Part shown: one piece after another, positions 39,696-51,619 of the stretch
Position numbering within the stretch: position 1 is the stretch's first letter
How the letters are laid out: each line of letters starts with the position of its first letter
Source of the DNA: Sphaerulina vaccinii
Lineage: Eukaryota; Ascomycota; Dothideomycetes; Mycosphaerellales; Mycosphaerellaceae
DNA: 64,000 nt
Assembly: GCA_022570795.1 (NCBI GenBank)
Contig: JAKUDP010000003.1
Span: 2,108,001-2,172,000, forward strand
Direction: 5' to 3'
Position numbers and translations under genes: made by a program
The notes under the pieces: generated by a model
Databases searched by the model: none
What the model was told of the DNA's origin: nothing
What the model saw: the letters and a program-made list of their open reading frames with translations, nothing else

Positions 39696-40203
39696 AAGAT
39701 GCCAGTCAACAACTTCATCAACATCAACATTCTCTGCCAAGGCGTGCCAGTAGTTGCTCTATAGCCCAAGGTTGAAGCGTTCCATCGAGGTCCGACCGAG
39801 TCGTATATGCTTGCTGGCAGACGTCTTGCACGGAGGCAGTTTGTCTTCGAGAGGTTGGCAAAGACACAGCGTTGTTATATAAGCAGCCAAGCAGTCCGAG
39901 GCAACTTCACTACGGAGGGTGACTCCGAGGATCTGGGGGATATGCTCTCCTACTACTTTGAACTCATTCTTGGAATCACGTTGCTCTAAAGCTCAAAGTG
40001 GAAGAAGATCTTCCAGACGAGTAAGAGCTCGCGAATCAGAGCTCGTGCATTACTTACAACCTCCCACAGCCGCTTTGCATTTTACCAATCGGGAAGGTGA
40101 TGCACATAGATGTGGCGTAATGCTAGTGCAGGATGATGGGGAGTATGTGCAACATCACTTCCATCATTTTGCATTTCGCAACATCCTCACAAGTTTCGCG
40201 AGT
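39696..40203. other. Intergenic, nothing recognised
   Basis: Region between the unknown small protein and the peroxidase gene. Only short frames. Confidence 0.35.
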
Positions 40204-41220
40204 ATGGTTCGTGCTTTCACGATACTCCCTGCGCTGGTCGCATCGGCTGCTGCACTGCCTGCACTACTTGACATCCCAACAGATCTACTCTCGGGTCTTG
40301 GTCCTGCGCCAGAAGGTGACCCTCGATTCACGAACTTCGTCGCTCCAGGGCCTAACGATGTGCGCTCGCCATGTCCCGGTCTGTAAGTACTTCATGATCA
40401 CACTTCTTCGGAAGAACTAAAGCTAATGGCGGAAACAGCAATGCTTTAGCCAATCATGGCTTCATTCACCACGATGGCCGTAATATGACACTCCCTCACA
40501 TGCTCGAAGGTCTCGCAGCAGGCATGAACATGGGCCCAGACTTCACAATCCTCATCGGAGGCCTTGGTTTTCTCTCCTCGGACGACATCCTTAGCGGAGG
40601 ATTCAACCTGGACGACCTAGATCAACACAACTTCCCTATCGAGCACGATGCTAGTCTTAGTCGAAAGGACTTCTACTTCGGTGACGATCACACCTTCTAC
40701 GACCCAATTTGGCAGCAAGTCTTGTCCTTCTACAGCGGTAGTGACAAGACGGCATTGCTTCCATCAGCGAAGGCCATTGCCAACAGAACACAAGACTCGA
40801 CGAACATCAACCCAACCTTCACCTACGGCTTCCGAGAGTTTATTCAAAGATATGGCGAAGTAGCTATCTTCCTCCAGGCTATGGGCGCAGCCACCTCTGA
40901 CGGCGTGACACGTATCGACTGGGTTCGTGAGCTGTTCGAGCAGGAGAAGTTGCCATATGAGCTTGGCTGGAGACCTCGTGCTGAGCCGATTACGGTTGCA
41001 AGCTTGGGTCAAATGGTGTTTGAGCTGTTCAACATCAGTCCCTCGAAGGTTCCGGAAGGCGAGAAGATCGCAGCGTAAGTGAACTCCTACTCTATCACTC
41101 CCTGTAGTTAAGCTAACATGACGTAGCGACTCTTACAAGATCGTCTTCGAAGCGGCATATGGAGGCTCGGAAATCCTCAACAGCATAACCAATGGTCTAT
41201 CCAAGCGGGTTGGTCTGTAG
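40204..41220 (+). CDS. Secreted heme-thiolate peroxidase (chloroperoxidase / peroxidase family 2)
   Basis: Exons 40204-40382, 40439-41074 and 41127-41220 give 302 residues. A signal peptide (MVRAFTILPALVASAAALP) precedes the diagnostic SPCPGLNALANHGFIHHDGR, whose Cys is the proximal heme ligand; the intron falls inside this motif. The distal acid-base Glu is in IEHDASLSRKDFYFGDD. Family members use hydrogen peroxide for halogenation, peroxidation or peroxygenation. Length, secretion and N-glycosylation sites fit short unspecific peroxygenase-like enzymes. Substrate unknown. Confidence 0.93.
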
Positions 41221-42551
41221 TGATCGTCAAAGCAGACACGACATTACAAGAACACGCAAGAGATGTTCCAGCCATCCTGAGCCGTTGTTATCACATGAAG
41301 AATGCGGCAAGTATACGCCTCAATGCTACGAAACGTTTCAAGATGTAACCTTTCGCTATTTGTGGTCTCCTGCACTGGCACGCGCACTGATTCCGAGACA
41401 TATAGTCCGAGCCATGGCAGCGGAACCTCCTGACATTCCTCGAACTTCACGAATAGATCTAACATTCCGCTGAACACGAGGGAGGTGGTGGCCAGACCAT
41501 GTTCGCGCATGAACACGCCATGCTCTGTTTCCGTTCCGTGTTGACAGCGGCACGTGCAATATGAAGGTGGTTGCACAGATGGCCTAGAACAGCTCGTGGT
41601 CGTACAGAATGGTGATATGACAGCTGAATTGGGTGCCTGCCATCAGATAACCGCATATGCGCACCTACATGTGCGATCATGCTCGATCTGCAAGCGCCTC
41701 CCTTGATAAGCTCTCTCTGAATTACGAACCAGATCTGTGAGTGAATGGGAACCGCTTGCAAAGTCGCAGTGATTGCAAAAGTCCGGGAGAATGATTAAGT
41801 GCCTGAGACCTTACTGATTGATCACGCCATTGGACCCACGCTCGCACGAGCTTAGCACGAGCATCGCCGGGCATGAGCGATAGGAAGTTTCTGTCTCCGT
41901 GTTCAATGCTTATGCATTCATTGTCTAGTACTTCTCCAGGACGTACGCAGCTGGGCGACTAGGCTGCGGATCCCATGGAAATTGACTCCCGATTCACAAG
42001 CATCTTTCTGCGATGTGTCTCAACAACATTGCTTGCCTACGATCAAGACGTGAGGTCATCTCGACACGACTCGCGATAACCCAATGCCTGCTATTCTCGT
42101 TACCGAACATGATCGCCAGCCACATACGTCCTCATTGGGCGTTTGCTCAGGCACACAATGCACCTATAACGGCATAAGCTCCGTCATGCAGCCTTCTTCA
42201 AGGTTGGTGATACGGCAGTGATAAAGACATTTCTCGTGCAAGAATCAATGCATCAAGTACGCACACCGTCTTCGCAGACTACTGTGATGCAATAATTGGA
42301 ACTTTGTGTGGGTATGTGAGTCCGCATCAGTTATAGTACAGAGCACACTTTCTTGATTTCTTCTTTTCTTTCTCTTGATATCGTCATGATTTCCATATGC
42401 CCTGCAAGTATATCTCAAAAATGCTAAATGTATCTCTGTGGGAATGGCTTCCCATACATCCGACAACGCCTTCGCTAACCCCAATAAATTCGCAAATCAA
42501 TATCCTTCTAAACGTCATTCGTGTACAATCATTCCTATTCCAAGATAGATG
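41221..42551. other. Intergenic, nothing recognised
   Basis: 1.3 kb between the peroxidase and a converging minus-strand gene. Short frames on both strands without coherent features. Confidence 0.35.
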
Positions 42552-43298
42552 CTACACTGCCAATGGACTGGCTTTCGGAGGTCCGAGTAGATCTCCCCAG
42601 TCTCCTTTGGGTGCTGGCACTGCAGGTGTTCGTGCAGGTGTTTGTGCGTTACTGTATCTTCTCCCTGCGGATTCTCGAAGTGGTTGCTGAACAGTGAGTA
42701 TGAGTGAGTCTCGTCGACCTGGTGTAGAGTATCTGCTTGTAGTCTTGTTCGCAACACTTGCAATATCGATCGAGGAGTTCCGTCGTTTTAGTTGTCGTAG
42801 ATTCTCTGTCATGGCCGATAGTGCTGCGGGTGGGACGCCAATGTCTGGCTCCGAGTCCATTGTTTTGCGCGTCATGATGCGATCCATGCTTCGTGTCATG
42901 AAGGATGGTCTTTTCCGTAGCGATGGTCGCACTGGAAGGACCTCGTTGTCGTCGAAGAATGTCCAGCTTGCAGACTCCTCGAATCGTACTCGCTTGACTG
43001 GTTTTGCGATTGAGCTGAGTTGGCTACAGGTCGATGTGTTCGACGTCCGACTGGTATGCGAAGTGAAGCTGGTACGTCCACTACTGAGGCTATCATGGCG
43101 GCCACTTAACGTTGTGGTCTCTGAGGATGGGGTATTGTCTGTCTCGATAGTATCGATAGTATGGGCAGTACCGATGGTATCGCTTCTTAGACGCAAGTCT
43201 GGGTCCATCTGCAAGAATTCCAGCATCGACAATTGCTTCGCGAGCTCGACAGAAGGTGTAGACGGCATTGTGCAGGGAGTAGCGTCCGAAGTAGCCAT
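42552..43298 (-). CDS. Disordered Ser/Thr-rich protein of unknown function
   Basis: 248 residues, single exon. The N-terminus has a short ordered helix (VELAKQLSMLEFLQMDP). It is followed by a Ser/Thr-rich region with many repeated Thr/Ser/Asp steps, a basic segment (RPSLRKRPSFMTRSMDRIMT) and a C-terminal PAPKGDWGDLLGPPK. The opposite strand is open for 282 codons, but its composition is that of a shadow frame. Several RxxS sites suggest kinase targets. Function unknown. Confidence 0.65.
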   Translation of the reverse strand: MATSDATPCTMPSTPSVELAKQLSMLEFLQMDPDLRLRSDTIGTAHTIDTIETDNTPSSETTTLSGRHDSLSSGRTSFTSHTSRTSNTSTCSQLSSIAKPVKRVRFEESASWTFFDDNEVLPVRPSLRKRPSFMTRSMDRIMTRKTMDSEPDIGVPPAALSAMTENLRQLKRRNSSIDIASVANKTTSRYSTPGRRDSLILTVQQPLRESAGRRYSNAQTPARTPAVPAPKGDWGDLLGPPKASPLAV

Positions 43299-46200
43299 AG
43301 TGCTGTGCTTGTTGGTCTTTAATTTGACGTCGAGTGAGCTTTTGGTAGGCGTGAGGGATTGCGAAGAATGTATAGAGTTCGAGCCACAAACTCAACGTTC
43401 AGCGGGTAGCGGGAGTGATGAACGTTTCAGCCTTGCTGTACAAATATCCGGAAGATCAAACAGAACGCGGGAAGCCACACAACTTTTGCAGACAGGACCT
43501 GCAGCTGTGTATATGGTGGAACGAACGGTGGTGTATGCTTGAGTTTCCCGGTTGAGATTTCTGCTGTGCAAAGTGAGGTACCATAAAGACACGAACGCCT
43601 TTGGCCTTTTAGGAACGATCTCTGAGAACGTGTACGACTTGAGCTGACGCTCGTTGGGAACAACCTAGCCTTCCCCAGCTGCCAAATAGGTAGGCTGCCG
43701 ATGTGTTTCCGGTGCCGTCACGCCGATGTGGCTCCTTGATTGGTTTGTTCCTGCAGGAAGAACCACGGTCGTGGTACACTATCGCGCAGTGTGCATTTCA
43801 ATCCGGTTTGAGCATTGACAGGTGCTGTGGCTTTTTCGTGGTTTCACTGTTTCATAGATAGGCGAGTGGCGAGGGTCGTTGGAATCTGATGAGCACAGGA
43901 CCTTTGTGAACACAAAGTGCGGAGAATGTTCGTTCCACCACGCCCTGCCTTAAAAGTCTGTCGAACACCTTGCTGCACACGCCAGAATGTCATCGACGCC
44001 TCACTCGGAGTGATTCGATTCTCTGCGTCCATGAGTAAATCGCCTATCGCGAGTACGCAATCGCCAGGAAGGCATCGTTCATGCTGGGCCGACCACCGGC
44101 TCAGGCATACAAGCTGCGGTTGGAGCTGATGATTCACAGCCATGTCGCGAGTGGTACCCGGCTCCACGAGCGTTCCTGTCTTCAACGCATTCTTCTGAGA
44201 CAATAAATCGTTTAGACGCCAGGGGCAGCTGTGGAGTACTGTCCCATTCATGCAACTGATACTTCTCCGTGACACGTTCAGGTGATCTGGATTCGGTCCA
44301 TCGTGCAGCTTTTCATACGGATCGCAAATTGGCAGGGAAGCGCCAGGTCCGTCTGGAGAGGACAGCTGCTTGTACCACTCCACCTCCACCTTATCTCTGG
44401 CTGCATCCACTCTACAGTTCCACAAGTCTGCCTCTTCTGCTCGTTTGCGGTTGTCATTGTTGCCCACCATCGAGAATAGTGCTTCTCACCTACCTTCAAG
44501 AAAGTGATTCCCTTCTGGTGGGTTTCTTGACACACCATAACGCAATCGAATGTCTTCTGAGCATGAGAAGTTCTCCACGCAGATGCATGAGCGGCACAAC
44601 AGTCGGCACCACATGAATGAAGTCAGTGTTCGACAGATCCAGACAGCCCGCATGATGGCAGAATCGCACGATAGCAACCCATCAAGTCCCTAGCTATGCG
44701 TAAGTCCATCATGCCATAAGCTGAAGTTGACCTGAAGACTTCGCACGCGCATAGAGTCCGGAGCACTGCGCGAGTACTCACGTTCGATGTGACGTATTGC
44801 GAGCCGTTGACAGCCTATCATTCATGCACAGCTGCATATGCGACGACGGAACGCACTCCAGGAGCATCATATCAATGCACGTTCGCCGAAGAACGACCTT
44901 GACTCAACCTCTCAGCAGTGGCTCGCCACAAATGAATGCTGCTTTGACCAACTGCTCTGGGCGCTGCAACGACATCGCTAGGCGTGGAGAACTGTTTCTC
45001 AACGATATCCTCAAAAGAAGGTTCTCCGCTCAACGAGGGCTCGTCCCACGGCGCCCACTGTCTGCAATATAGTGGCCCACCGTAAACACTCTTTAAGGCG
45101 CATGTCAAGTGTCGTCTTCCCCGGCGTGGAGGATCGCCTGCAATGTGCGGTGCTGAGCCTCAACGAGTTGTGGGCAGCAGGATAGTGTATGACGGACATC
45201 TTGAGAGTATCAAGTGCCGAAAGACGATACAACGAGGTTCAGCATGCATGCTCTAGGGGTGTTGAGGTGATAGTCTCGAGCCGGTTTGTTCGCTTTCGAG
45301 GCAGTTGCTGATCAACATGGTCTTGCTAACACCAGTTTCGGAAAGCGATCGCTGTCGATGATCGGACTGTTCGCTATACTTCGCTGATGTCGAATTCGTG
45401 TCTTACGCGCAGAGTGCGGAGCTGAGGTTGAAGAGCAGTCTTTGTGAAGCATCGACTCTGTCCTCATGGTAAAGCTATACGCACGTGTCAGTGGAGGAAC
45501 TAATAAGCGATACTGCTCAGCTGATAAATCGTGACCAAGACATCGATATGACCACTTCAGCTCTGAAGCTCGCGAGCTACCTGCTCGGTGTGTTCGCTGG
45601 CCTGCAGCACAAGCTCTGAAGTCATGCCGCCATTCGCCGAGTTCGTGATCGATGTGTGTGGCACGAAGATATCCTGTGGTCTGTCGATGATAGAGTGATG
45701 TCTTCCATGAACCAGTGATGGTCTCGTAGAAAGACATGTGCCTCAAGGAGAGAACATTGAAGTCAAAGTTAGCTCGTTATGCTTCCGGCACGCGGTCCAT
45801 CCTTGTGGACCTTTGGGTTCCTCGGCCACGATACCAGAACCTTGATCAGCTCATCACCAGAAAGACATGACAATTTCTTAGAAAGTCTGCTGTCCAGGCT
45901 CCTGCTGACCTGAGAGACCATCAGGTAGGATTTCTTCGATGACGAAGACTTGCTCAGATTCCTCACCTAGAGAAGACAAATGTGGCACCAGGCCTGCGGT
46001 CAGCAGTCAGAGGTTGACATGCTCTCGGTCGAACCGGTTCGATGAATTGCGCTCTGTCTGGATGTGCGAGAGCCCGGTGATCGCTCACAGAAGGAGATGA
46101 CTCTCTGTGAAGGGGACAATGTTCAATCTTCCACTGCCTGCCGCGAGTAGGGCGAGTCGTTCTTGAACGTTCCTGCCTACGCGCTCTGCTCATATGGGTG

Positions 46201-46325
46201 AGGAACAACGCCGTGTAGAGGAGGGCTGATGCGACAGCCGGGATGCAGACTTCGCTGCGGTATGCATCAATCGGGCGTGCCATCTTGAAAGAAGTTATTC
46301 GAATGTTGATGTCATTGGAACGCGA
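43299..46325. other. Long region without a confident gene
   Basis: 3 kb. One possible minus-strand gene (43844-44470) is listed separately. The rest holds short overlapping frames with no splice-supported model and no repeat I could recognise. Confidence 0.35.
43844..44470 (-). CDS. Possible unknown protein, 208 residues
   Basis: Open frame with an ATG and fairly even composition (WRLNDLLSQKNALKTGTLVE, HERCLPGDCVLAIGDLLMDA). No domain, signal peptide or membrane segment. The opposite strand also has long frames. Could be fortuitous. Confidence 0.25.
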   Translation of the reverse strand: MVGNNDNRKRAEEADLWNCRVDAARDKVEVEWYKQLSSPDGPGASLPICDPYEKLHDGPNPDHLNVSRRSISCMNGTVLHSCPWRLNDLLSQKNALKTGTLVEPGTTRDMAVNHQLQPQLVCLSRWSAQHERCLPGDCVLAIGDLLMDAENRITPSEASMTFWRVQQGVRQTFKAGRGGTNILRTLCSQRSCAHQIPTTLATRLSMKQ

Positions 46326-47822
46326 ATGCGTCGTGTCGCGAATAGAGTATCCACAATCGCCACAAAGACTTGGCGTGGCTCCAAATTGTACAACTTCGAA
46401 TGGTACGACTTCAAGTTCGATGAACGACAAACGACGAGTCGTCTCACTCGAGTCAAGGCTGTGACAGTACAAGATATCGAGGACAGTTATGGAATAAGCA
46501 TAACAAGCTGGATGGCCCGATACACCATCGGAGGCCTTCTGGCCACTGGAGCAGGACTGGCATATGGCTCCTTCTACCTTGCGATTGCGTTGGCCTACTC
46601 TATGACCCAAAAGGAGTTCTGGCAAGGTCAGAAGTCCGTCGACAAGATACTTCAAGAACAGGCCTCAAGGAAACTCTGGTCTTTGCAGGAAAGTCTGGAA
46701 GGCATTCGACACAACTTTCTGAAACTTGCGGACGACACACAACTCCACTATCTGTCATCAATACCAAAGACTACTAACGGCCAGACTCTAGTTATTTTCC
46801 TCCATGGCTTCCCGGACTCTTCCCATCTCTTCGCCGAACAGCTGCGCTCTCCACTAGCCAAGAAAGCACAGCTGATCAGCTTGGATCTACCTGGCTGTGG
46901 AGGAAGTGATAGCATTAAGCGGTATGGACCTAATGAAGTGCTCAACGTGATATCAGAAGCTATCGTACTCCTCAAGAAACGCTACTTGCCTCGATCGAGC
47001 AAAGAACACGCACGATGTATACTGGTTGGCCACGACTGGGGAGGAGTCATTGGCTTTCGTCTCGCCGCAGAGACATCCAACTTATTCGATCACTTCATTG
47101 CAATCAACTCGCTCCATCCCGCATTCGCAAAGGAACAATTGGAAAGGCGGATCAAGGAAGCGAAAGCAGCATTGAAGGAGTGGAGGTTTCGCAAAGCGGC
47201 GAATCTGATTGCACCCGTGCTCTCACAACTCGGCAAGTCGAGCTATTTCTACATGATCACGCTGCCGCTTCCACTGGCCAAGCTGATACCGAGCTTGACC
47301 TTGTCTCTGGTACGATTTGCGCACAGCCTCGAGTATGAAGGAAAGCCTCCGCCTTCGCCGCAAGAACTGGCTACTCGACTCGCCATGGCTTGTGGACCAG
47401 GACCTAAGGAGAGTATCTGTATCGCAGAGAAAGAGTCAGCGTATGGGCCGTCCGTCTACGCACGTTCGAAGACAACTATGCCAGGAGACTGGGATGGACG
47501 CGTGAAGTTGTATGCACAAGGCCTGCTGCGTCGGAAATGGAACCCATCTTATCCACGTCATGTCATCGGCAAGGCTCTGCCAGCGGAGTTCGAGGGCAAA
47601 CACTTCAAGTGCCCAGTCAGCTTCATCTTTGGCTTGCAAGACATTGCATTGGATCCTCGCATCGCGGTCGATGGTATTGAGGACTACTTTGTCCAAGAAG
47701 AGAAAGCCTGTGCAGCTTATCAGAAGAGCAGAGTGGTACGATTACCGAATTGTGGACACTGGAGTTTGCTCGAGAAGGATGGACTTCAAGCTCTGAATGA
47801 AGTGCTAGAACTGGTCGTATGA
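46326..47822 (+). CDS. Alpha/beta hydrolase, epoxide-hydrolase-like, membrane-anchored
   Basis: 498 residues, single exon. A hydrophobic anchor (ARYTIGGLLATGAGLAYGSF) at about 63-90 is followed by the hydrolase fold. Motifs: oxyanion HGFPDSSH, DLPGCGGSD, nucleophile-elbow GHDWGG with Asp as nucleophile (epoxide hydrolase or dehalogenase type), acidic residue in GLQDIALDP and catalytic His in NCGHWSLLE. The cap region carries LPLPLAKLIPSLTLSLV. The first 62 residues are unusual, and Met63 could be the start. Likely hydrolyses epoxides at a membrane; substrate unknown. Confidence 0.88.
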   Translation: MRRVANRVSTIATKTWRGSKLYNFEWYDFKFDERQTTSRLTRVKAVTVQDIEDSYGISITSWMARYTIGGLLATGAGLAYGSFYLAIALAYSMTQKEFWQGQKSVDKILQEQASRKLWSLQESLEGIRHNFLKLADDTQLHYLSSIPKTTNGQTLVIFLHGFPDSSHLFAEQLRSPLAKKAQLISLDLPGCGGSDSIKRYGPNEVLNVISEAIVLLKKRYLPRSSKEHARCILVGHDWGGVIGFRLAAETSNLFDHFIAINSLHPAFAKEQLERRIKEAKAALKEWRFRKAANLIAPVLSQLGKSSYFYMITLPLPLAKLIPSLTLSLVRFAHSLEYEGKPPPSPQELATRLAMACGPGPKESICIAEKESAYGPSVYARSKTTMPGDWDGRVKLYAQGLLRRKWNPSYPRHVIGKALPAEFEGKHFKCPVSFIFGLQDIALDPRIAVDGIEDYFVQEEKACAAYQKSRVVRLPNCGHWSLLEKDGLQALNEVLELVV

Positions 47823-48230
47823 AAAGAGCAAGACGTTATAGACACAAGAACTTTTATTATTACCAGTCTAAATATGCGGTCGATGCGTACATGCGCCGCC
47901 GCTCACACCTCCTCTATGAACCAGTGATGCTCGACAAACGCCGTGGCTATGCGATATCAAAGGTTATATTAGTCCTTCGCTCACTCTATTGTCGGGCCCG
48001 ACGTGAACAACCTCTAATCATTGAATGCCAAACACCAAACTCACGAAAAGACCAATCTGTCGTATGTATATGTGTGACTAGTAGTGTGGTCTTTAGTATG
48101 TGTACGATGGCGCAGCAGATGATGCAGACGCGGGATAAGTCGGTGGAGACATTGTTGCCTCGTTCTGCGGGTATGTTGGCCCGCTATCTGGGTACGAGGG
48201 CCCATCTGGTGCATACGAGGGACCATATAG
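47823..48230. other. Intergenic between convergent genes
   Basis: Nothing coding is supported. A 12-bp perfect palindrome GTCGGGCCCGAC lies at 47991-48002. Confidence 0.35.
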
Positions 48231-51200
48231 TCAATCGTCCTTGTGGAGCGACACAGAAGCACACACGTTCCAGTCAACATTCGCGAAGATGCCAAAGGCG
48301 TTGGAAAGATCATGGGCATGCCATTGGAGATCAATGTCGCCATGACCACGATCGCAAGCGTACCAGCCACCAGAGGAGCCAAAGGCCTGGGCAATAAAGC
48401 CTTCTTCTTCATGGAAGTCGATGCTGCTTGTAGCGTACTCCGGCGAAAACTGGACGTGGCCGAATGCACCGGCTCCAAGGAGAAGCGCCAGACCCGAGAC
48501 ATCACACTCGGTGTTTCCGAATACGATGGACAAGGAAAAGTCGCGGGAGTGGTGATGGAACTTGGCGGCGTGCTTGGAGTGCTTGACGAGACGCGCCGTG
48601 CCAGTTCTAGAATCTCCAGCTGGGCCGGCCACGTAGTAGTGGTGGAATTTCTTGGTTCCGCGCTTGTGCTTCAGCTTGAGCTTGAAGTGTCGGTGCCTGT
48701 GGTGCTTGACGTGCTCGCACTCGATCTCGTCCATAGGATTGACAGGATTCTGGATGGCTGCAGTGACCGTAGCAGTGACAATGGACTGGAGCGTGGATGG
48801 AGCAACGGCTGTGACTGCAGTGACCTTTGGAGAAAAGCTAGGAACAATCGTCTGCACCACGTTTGGAATAAGTGCGGTGCTCATTGGTACACCATTCGAA
48901 TATACGGTGGAGACGTTGAATTGAGTCGTAGTCTGGGTAATGAATCGAGTCTCGAACACGGTGACTGTCATCGGTCCTGGTGGGCTAGGGAAACAAGACC
49001 TCCGTTAGCAAGAACACTGCTCACAGCGGCAACGTTGCTAGCAGGCACAGAGGAAACAACGAGCAAGCTTGGAGAAGCCGCGGCGCTGGTGATCTGAGCA
49101 ACCCCTGAAGACAACACGTTCGAAACCTGAGAGACCGCCGAAAGAGAGGTGACAGTAGTCACCACTGAAGACAGCACCGAGAATCCTGGAACCAAGCTCG
49201 ATATTGCTGCGACATTGCTTGGTACAATGCCGCCGTTCGACCAAATCGACTGCAAAGCGGGCAAGTTGCTGCTAGGGACCGCTGGTAGCGAAGAAGGAAT
49301 GACCAAGCTTGTTAAGACACTTGTAATAGGTGCTTGAGAGACTACGCTCTGAATGACCTGCGTTCCTAATGCCAAGACACTAGAAACACCTGTCGCCACT
49401 ATAGGAGTAACACTGCTTGGGAGCAAGGTTGGAATCAAGCTAGTAAGCTAAGGGACGTTCGAAGATGCCAGTCCGCCATTAGACAAAATGCTTGCGATAG
49501 CGGGGACATTGGATGAGATGAGAGGTACGCCAGGCAACAAGCTATTAATAATCGAGTTGCTAATCGGGACCGCGGAAGCGATGCTAGATGGCACAGCAAA
49601 TAGCAGACTCAAAGCAACTGTTGGAAGAGCCGAAGCTAGAAGGATACTGCCTCCGCTAACGATAACAAGACTGCCGCTTGGGATAAGGCTAGATAGTAGA
49701 CCTGGCGATAGCAGTGTTATCGTAACTACGGCAGTAGCTCCAGCTGCCAGAGATGATGCTGCACCTGTGACGGAGGCGATGCTTTGGCCTTGAGAGACAA
49801 TGCTCTGGCCTTGAGAGACAATGCTCGAAACACCAGGAGCAATAACAATACTACCGCTTAGCATAAGGGCCGAGGGAAGTGGCGAGCCCAGTGTCATCGT
49901 GACAATAGCAGAGGCCACATTTGCTAGGGACGATGGCACAGCTGAGGCAACAGAGATAGCCAGAGCTAAGGTGGATGCTATTTGAAGCACTGTTATACCG
50001 TTCGAGACAACAAGTGTAGCGAATACGCTCGCTTGACCTAAAGCAGAGGCGCTCTGTAAGCCCAATGATCCTGGCAGACTGCTCGTTGGCAACGCTGAGG
50101 CGATGCTCTGCACCGGTACAATAGGTAGAGACGAACTCAGAGTGACTCTAGAGGTAAGAACAGCTAGAATTCCGCTCGGAATCAAGGTCGAAAGAGCTAG
50201 TGCCAGGTTTGACAAAACACTACTAGTTACTACTCTGCTAGGTATAGCAACTCCAGATGGAATGATAACCGTCTAGAGATTGGTAATTGCTCCAGATGGA
50301 AGGACCGGGACTAGAGGAGAGCCAAGACCAGAAGAGCTTGCCAGAGCTGGCACAACTATAGTGGCGACAACGCTTGCTTGGCTCACGGCTGAAGATACAG
50401 CTGGAATAGCAGATAAAAGAACCGAAACAAGAGGCTGAGCGATAGACCCAGAAGAGCTTGCCGGAGCCGGCACAACTATAACGGCGGTAACGCTTGCTTG
50501 ACTTATGGCTAAAGACATAGCAGATGGCACGCTGAGCGGGATCGTTGTGACGGCCTGTTGACTCTGAAGAGCCGAAGTGACAGCCGATGGAATTACTATA
50601 AGCGTTTGGACCGAGGGTGCAGAAGTTGCCGCCAACAGGCTTGATAGAGCCGAAGTGGACCCAAATTGGCTTAGTATTGTTATGACAATGGGCAAGGCGA
50701 TCACTGTTTGACCCGCTGCATTGACCGAAGTAACAGGCTGTACGCTCGATAAGACCGAGCTGGCTAATAGGAGCGTGACCACAGATGGAGCCGAGGACGG
50801 AAGCAGAGTCTGGACTGAAGGTACAGCGACTGGTAGCGAGGAGGAGACCACAGGCAGTGGCGATGCTAATGCCACGAAGCCAGTAACCAGTTTTTGAGTA
50901 GTGATGACGGTCGTGATCGTTGAAGTCTATATCAAAGGTATACCAAGTATATTCGCCGCAGTGACCAGGACCTGAGAAACCACGGTTGCGGTTTGCGGGA
51001 CAGCAATAACAAGAGGTGTTGGTAAAGCAGAAGACACTCCAGCAGAGGCCGACGCGCTGGCTGAAGCGCCAACTCCAACGCTAACAATACCTGAGGAGGC
51101 TGCGCCTAAAGAAGATAGATTTAACGGCACTAGCGAGATAATAGTCGAGATAGTAACTCCTGAGCTGGCACCCGGTGTAGGAACCGCTACAAAGGGCAAG

Positions 51201-51429
51201 AGCGGCAGAGTAGCGGATGGGAGGCTTCTAGAAGTCGTAGTTGCAGCTGGGACTGCAAGGCCGCCCCTATCGATAAAGCTACCTTGGCCAATCTAACTAT
51301 TGTCAGCTAAGTAATCTCCGAAGAGACACAGTTTGTTTATACCTTCTCCGCTAGGACTGCTTCTCGGTATGGGGATGCATTGCTCAAGACTGCAAGGCCA
51401 GCGAGGGCCGCAGCATTGGCAAAACGCAT
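48231..51429 (-). pseudogene. Secreted Ser/Val/Ala-rich repeat protein, frame interrupted by three TAG codons
   Basis: Exon 1 (51343-51429) encodes MRFANAAALAGLAVLSNASP, a signal peptide. A 50-nt intron (GTATAA...TTAG) leads to exon 2 at 51292. From there one frame runs for over 2.2 kb, rich in Ser, Val, Ala, Pro, Leu and Ile, with units like SNVPAIASILSNGG. It is broken only by TAG at 50927-50929, 50273-50275 and 49448-49450. The 3' part (48231-48971) is in another frame, reads TVTVFETRFITQTTTQFNVS, and turns His/Lys-rich (KHHRHRHFKLKLKHKRG). A splice near 48990-49030 (GTGAGC donor, GCTAAC branch) probably joins it; the acceptor is unclear. It resembles secreted Ser-rich wall or adhesin-like proteins. 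Either a decayed gene or one needing readthrough. Confidence 0.55.
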
Positions 51430-51619
51430 CGCAGCTGTTCGGTTAGTATGTTAGTAGTGGTGGTGCTTAGAGTCGAGGGCTTCGGTAGGGAATCAAGAAG
51501 ATGCAGAGCTCGGGAAGAGGGCGGCTAAGGAAGAAGATAGTATCAAATACTATTCGGTCCAAACCCACGGCCCTATGCACACACTTGCCGATTGTTCCGC
51601 TACGCACTGAGTTCTCCTG

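Noticed and set aside
42694..43542. 282-codon plus-strand frame
   Set aside because: Antisense to the disordered 42552-43298 gene; Val/Ser/Leu-rich composition reflects the complement of Ser/Thr/Asp codons.
48243..49097. 284-codon plus-strand frame
   Set aside because: Antisense to the secreted repeat protein; no protein-like organisation.
50273..50929. Reading the TAG codons as 3' splice sites
   Set aside because: No acceptable GT donor lies 45-100 bases upstream of any of the three, and the flanking frame is identical before and after.
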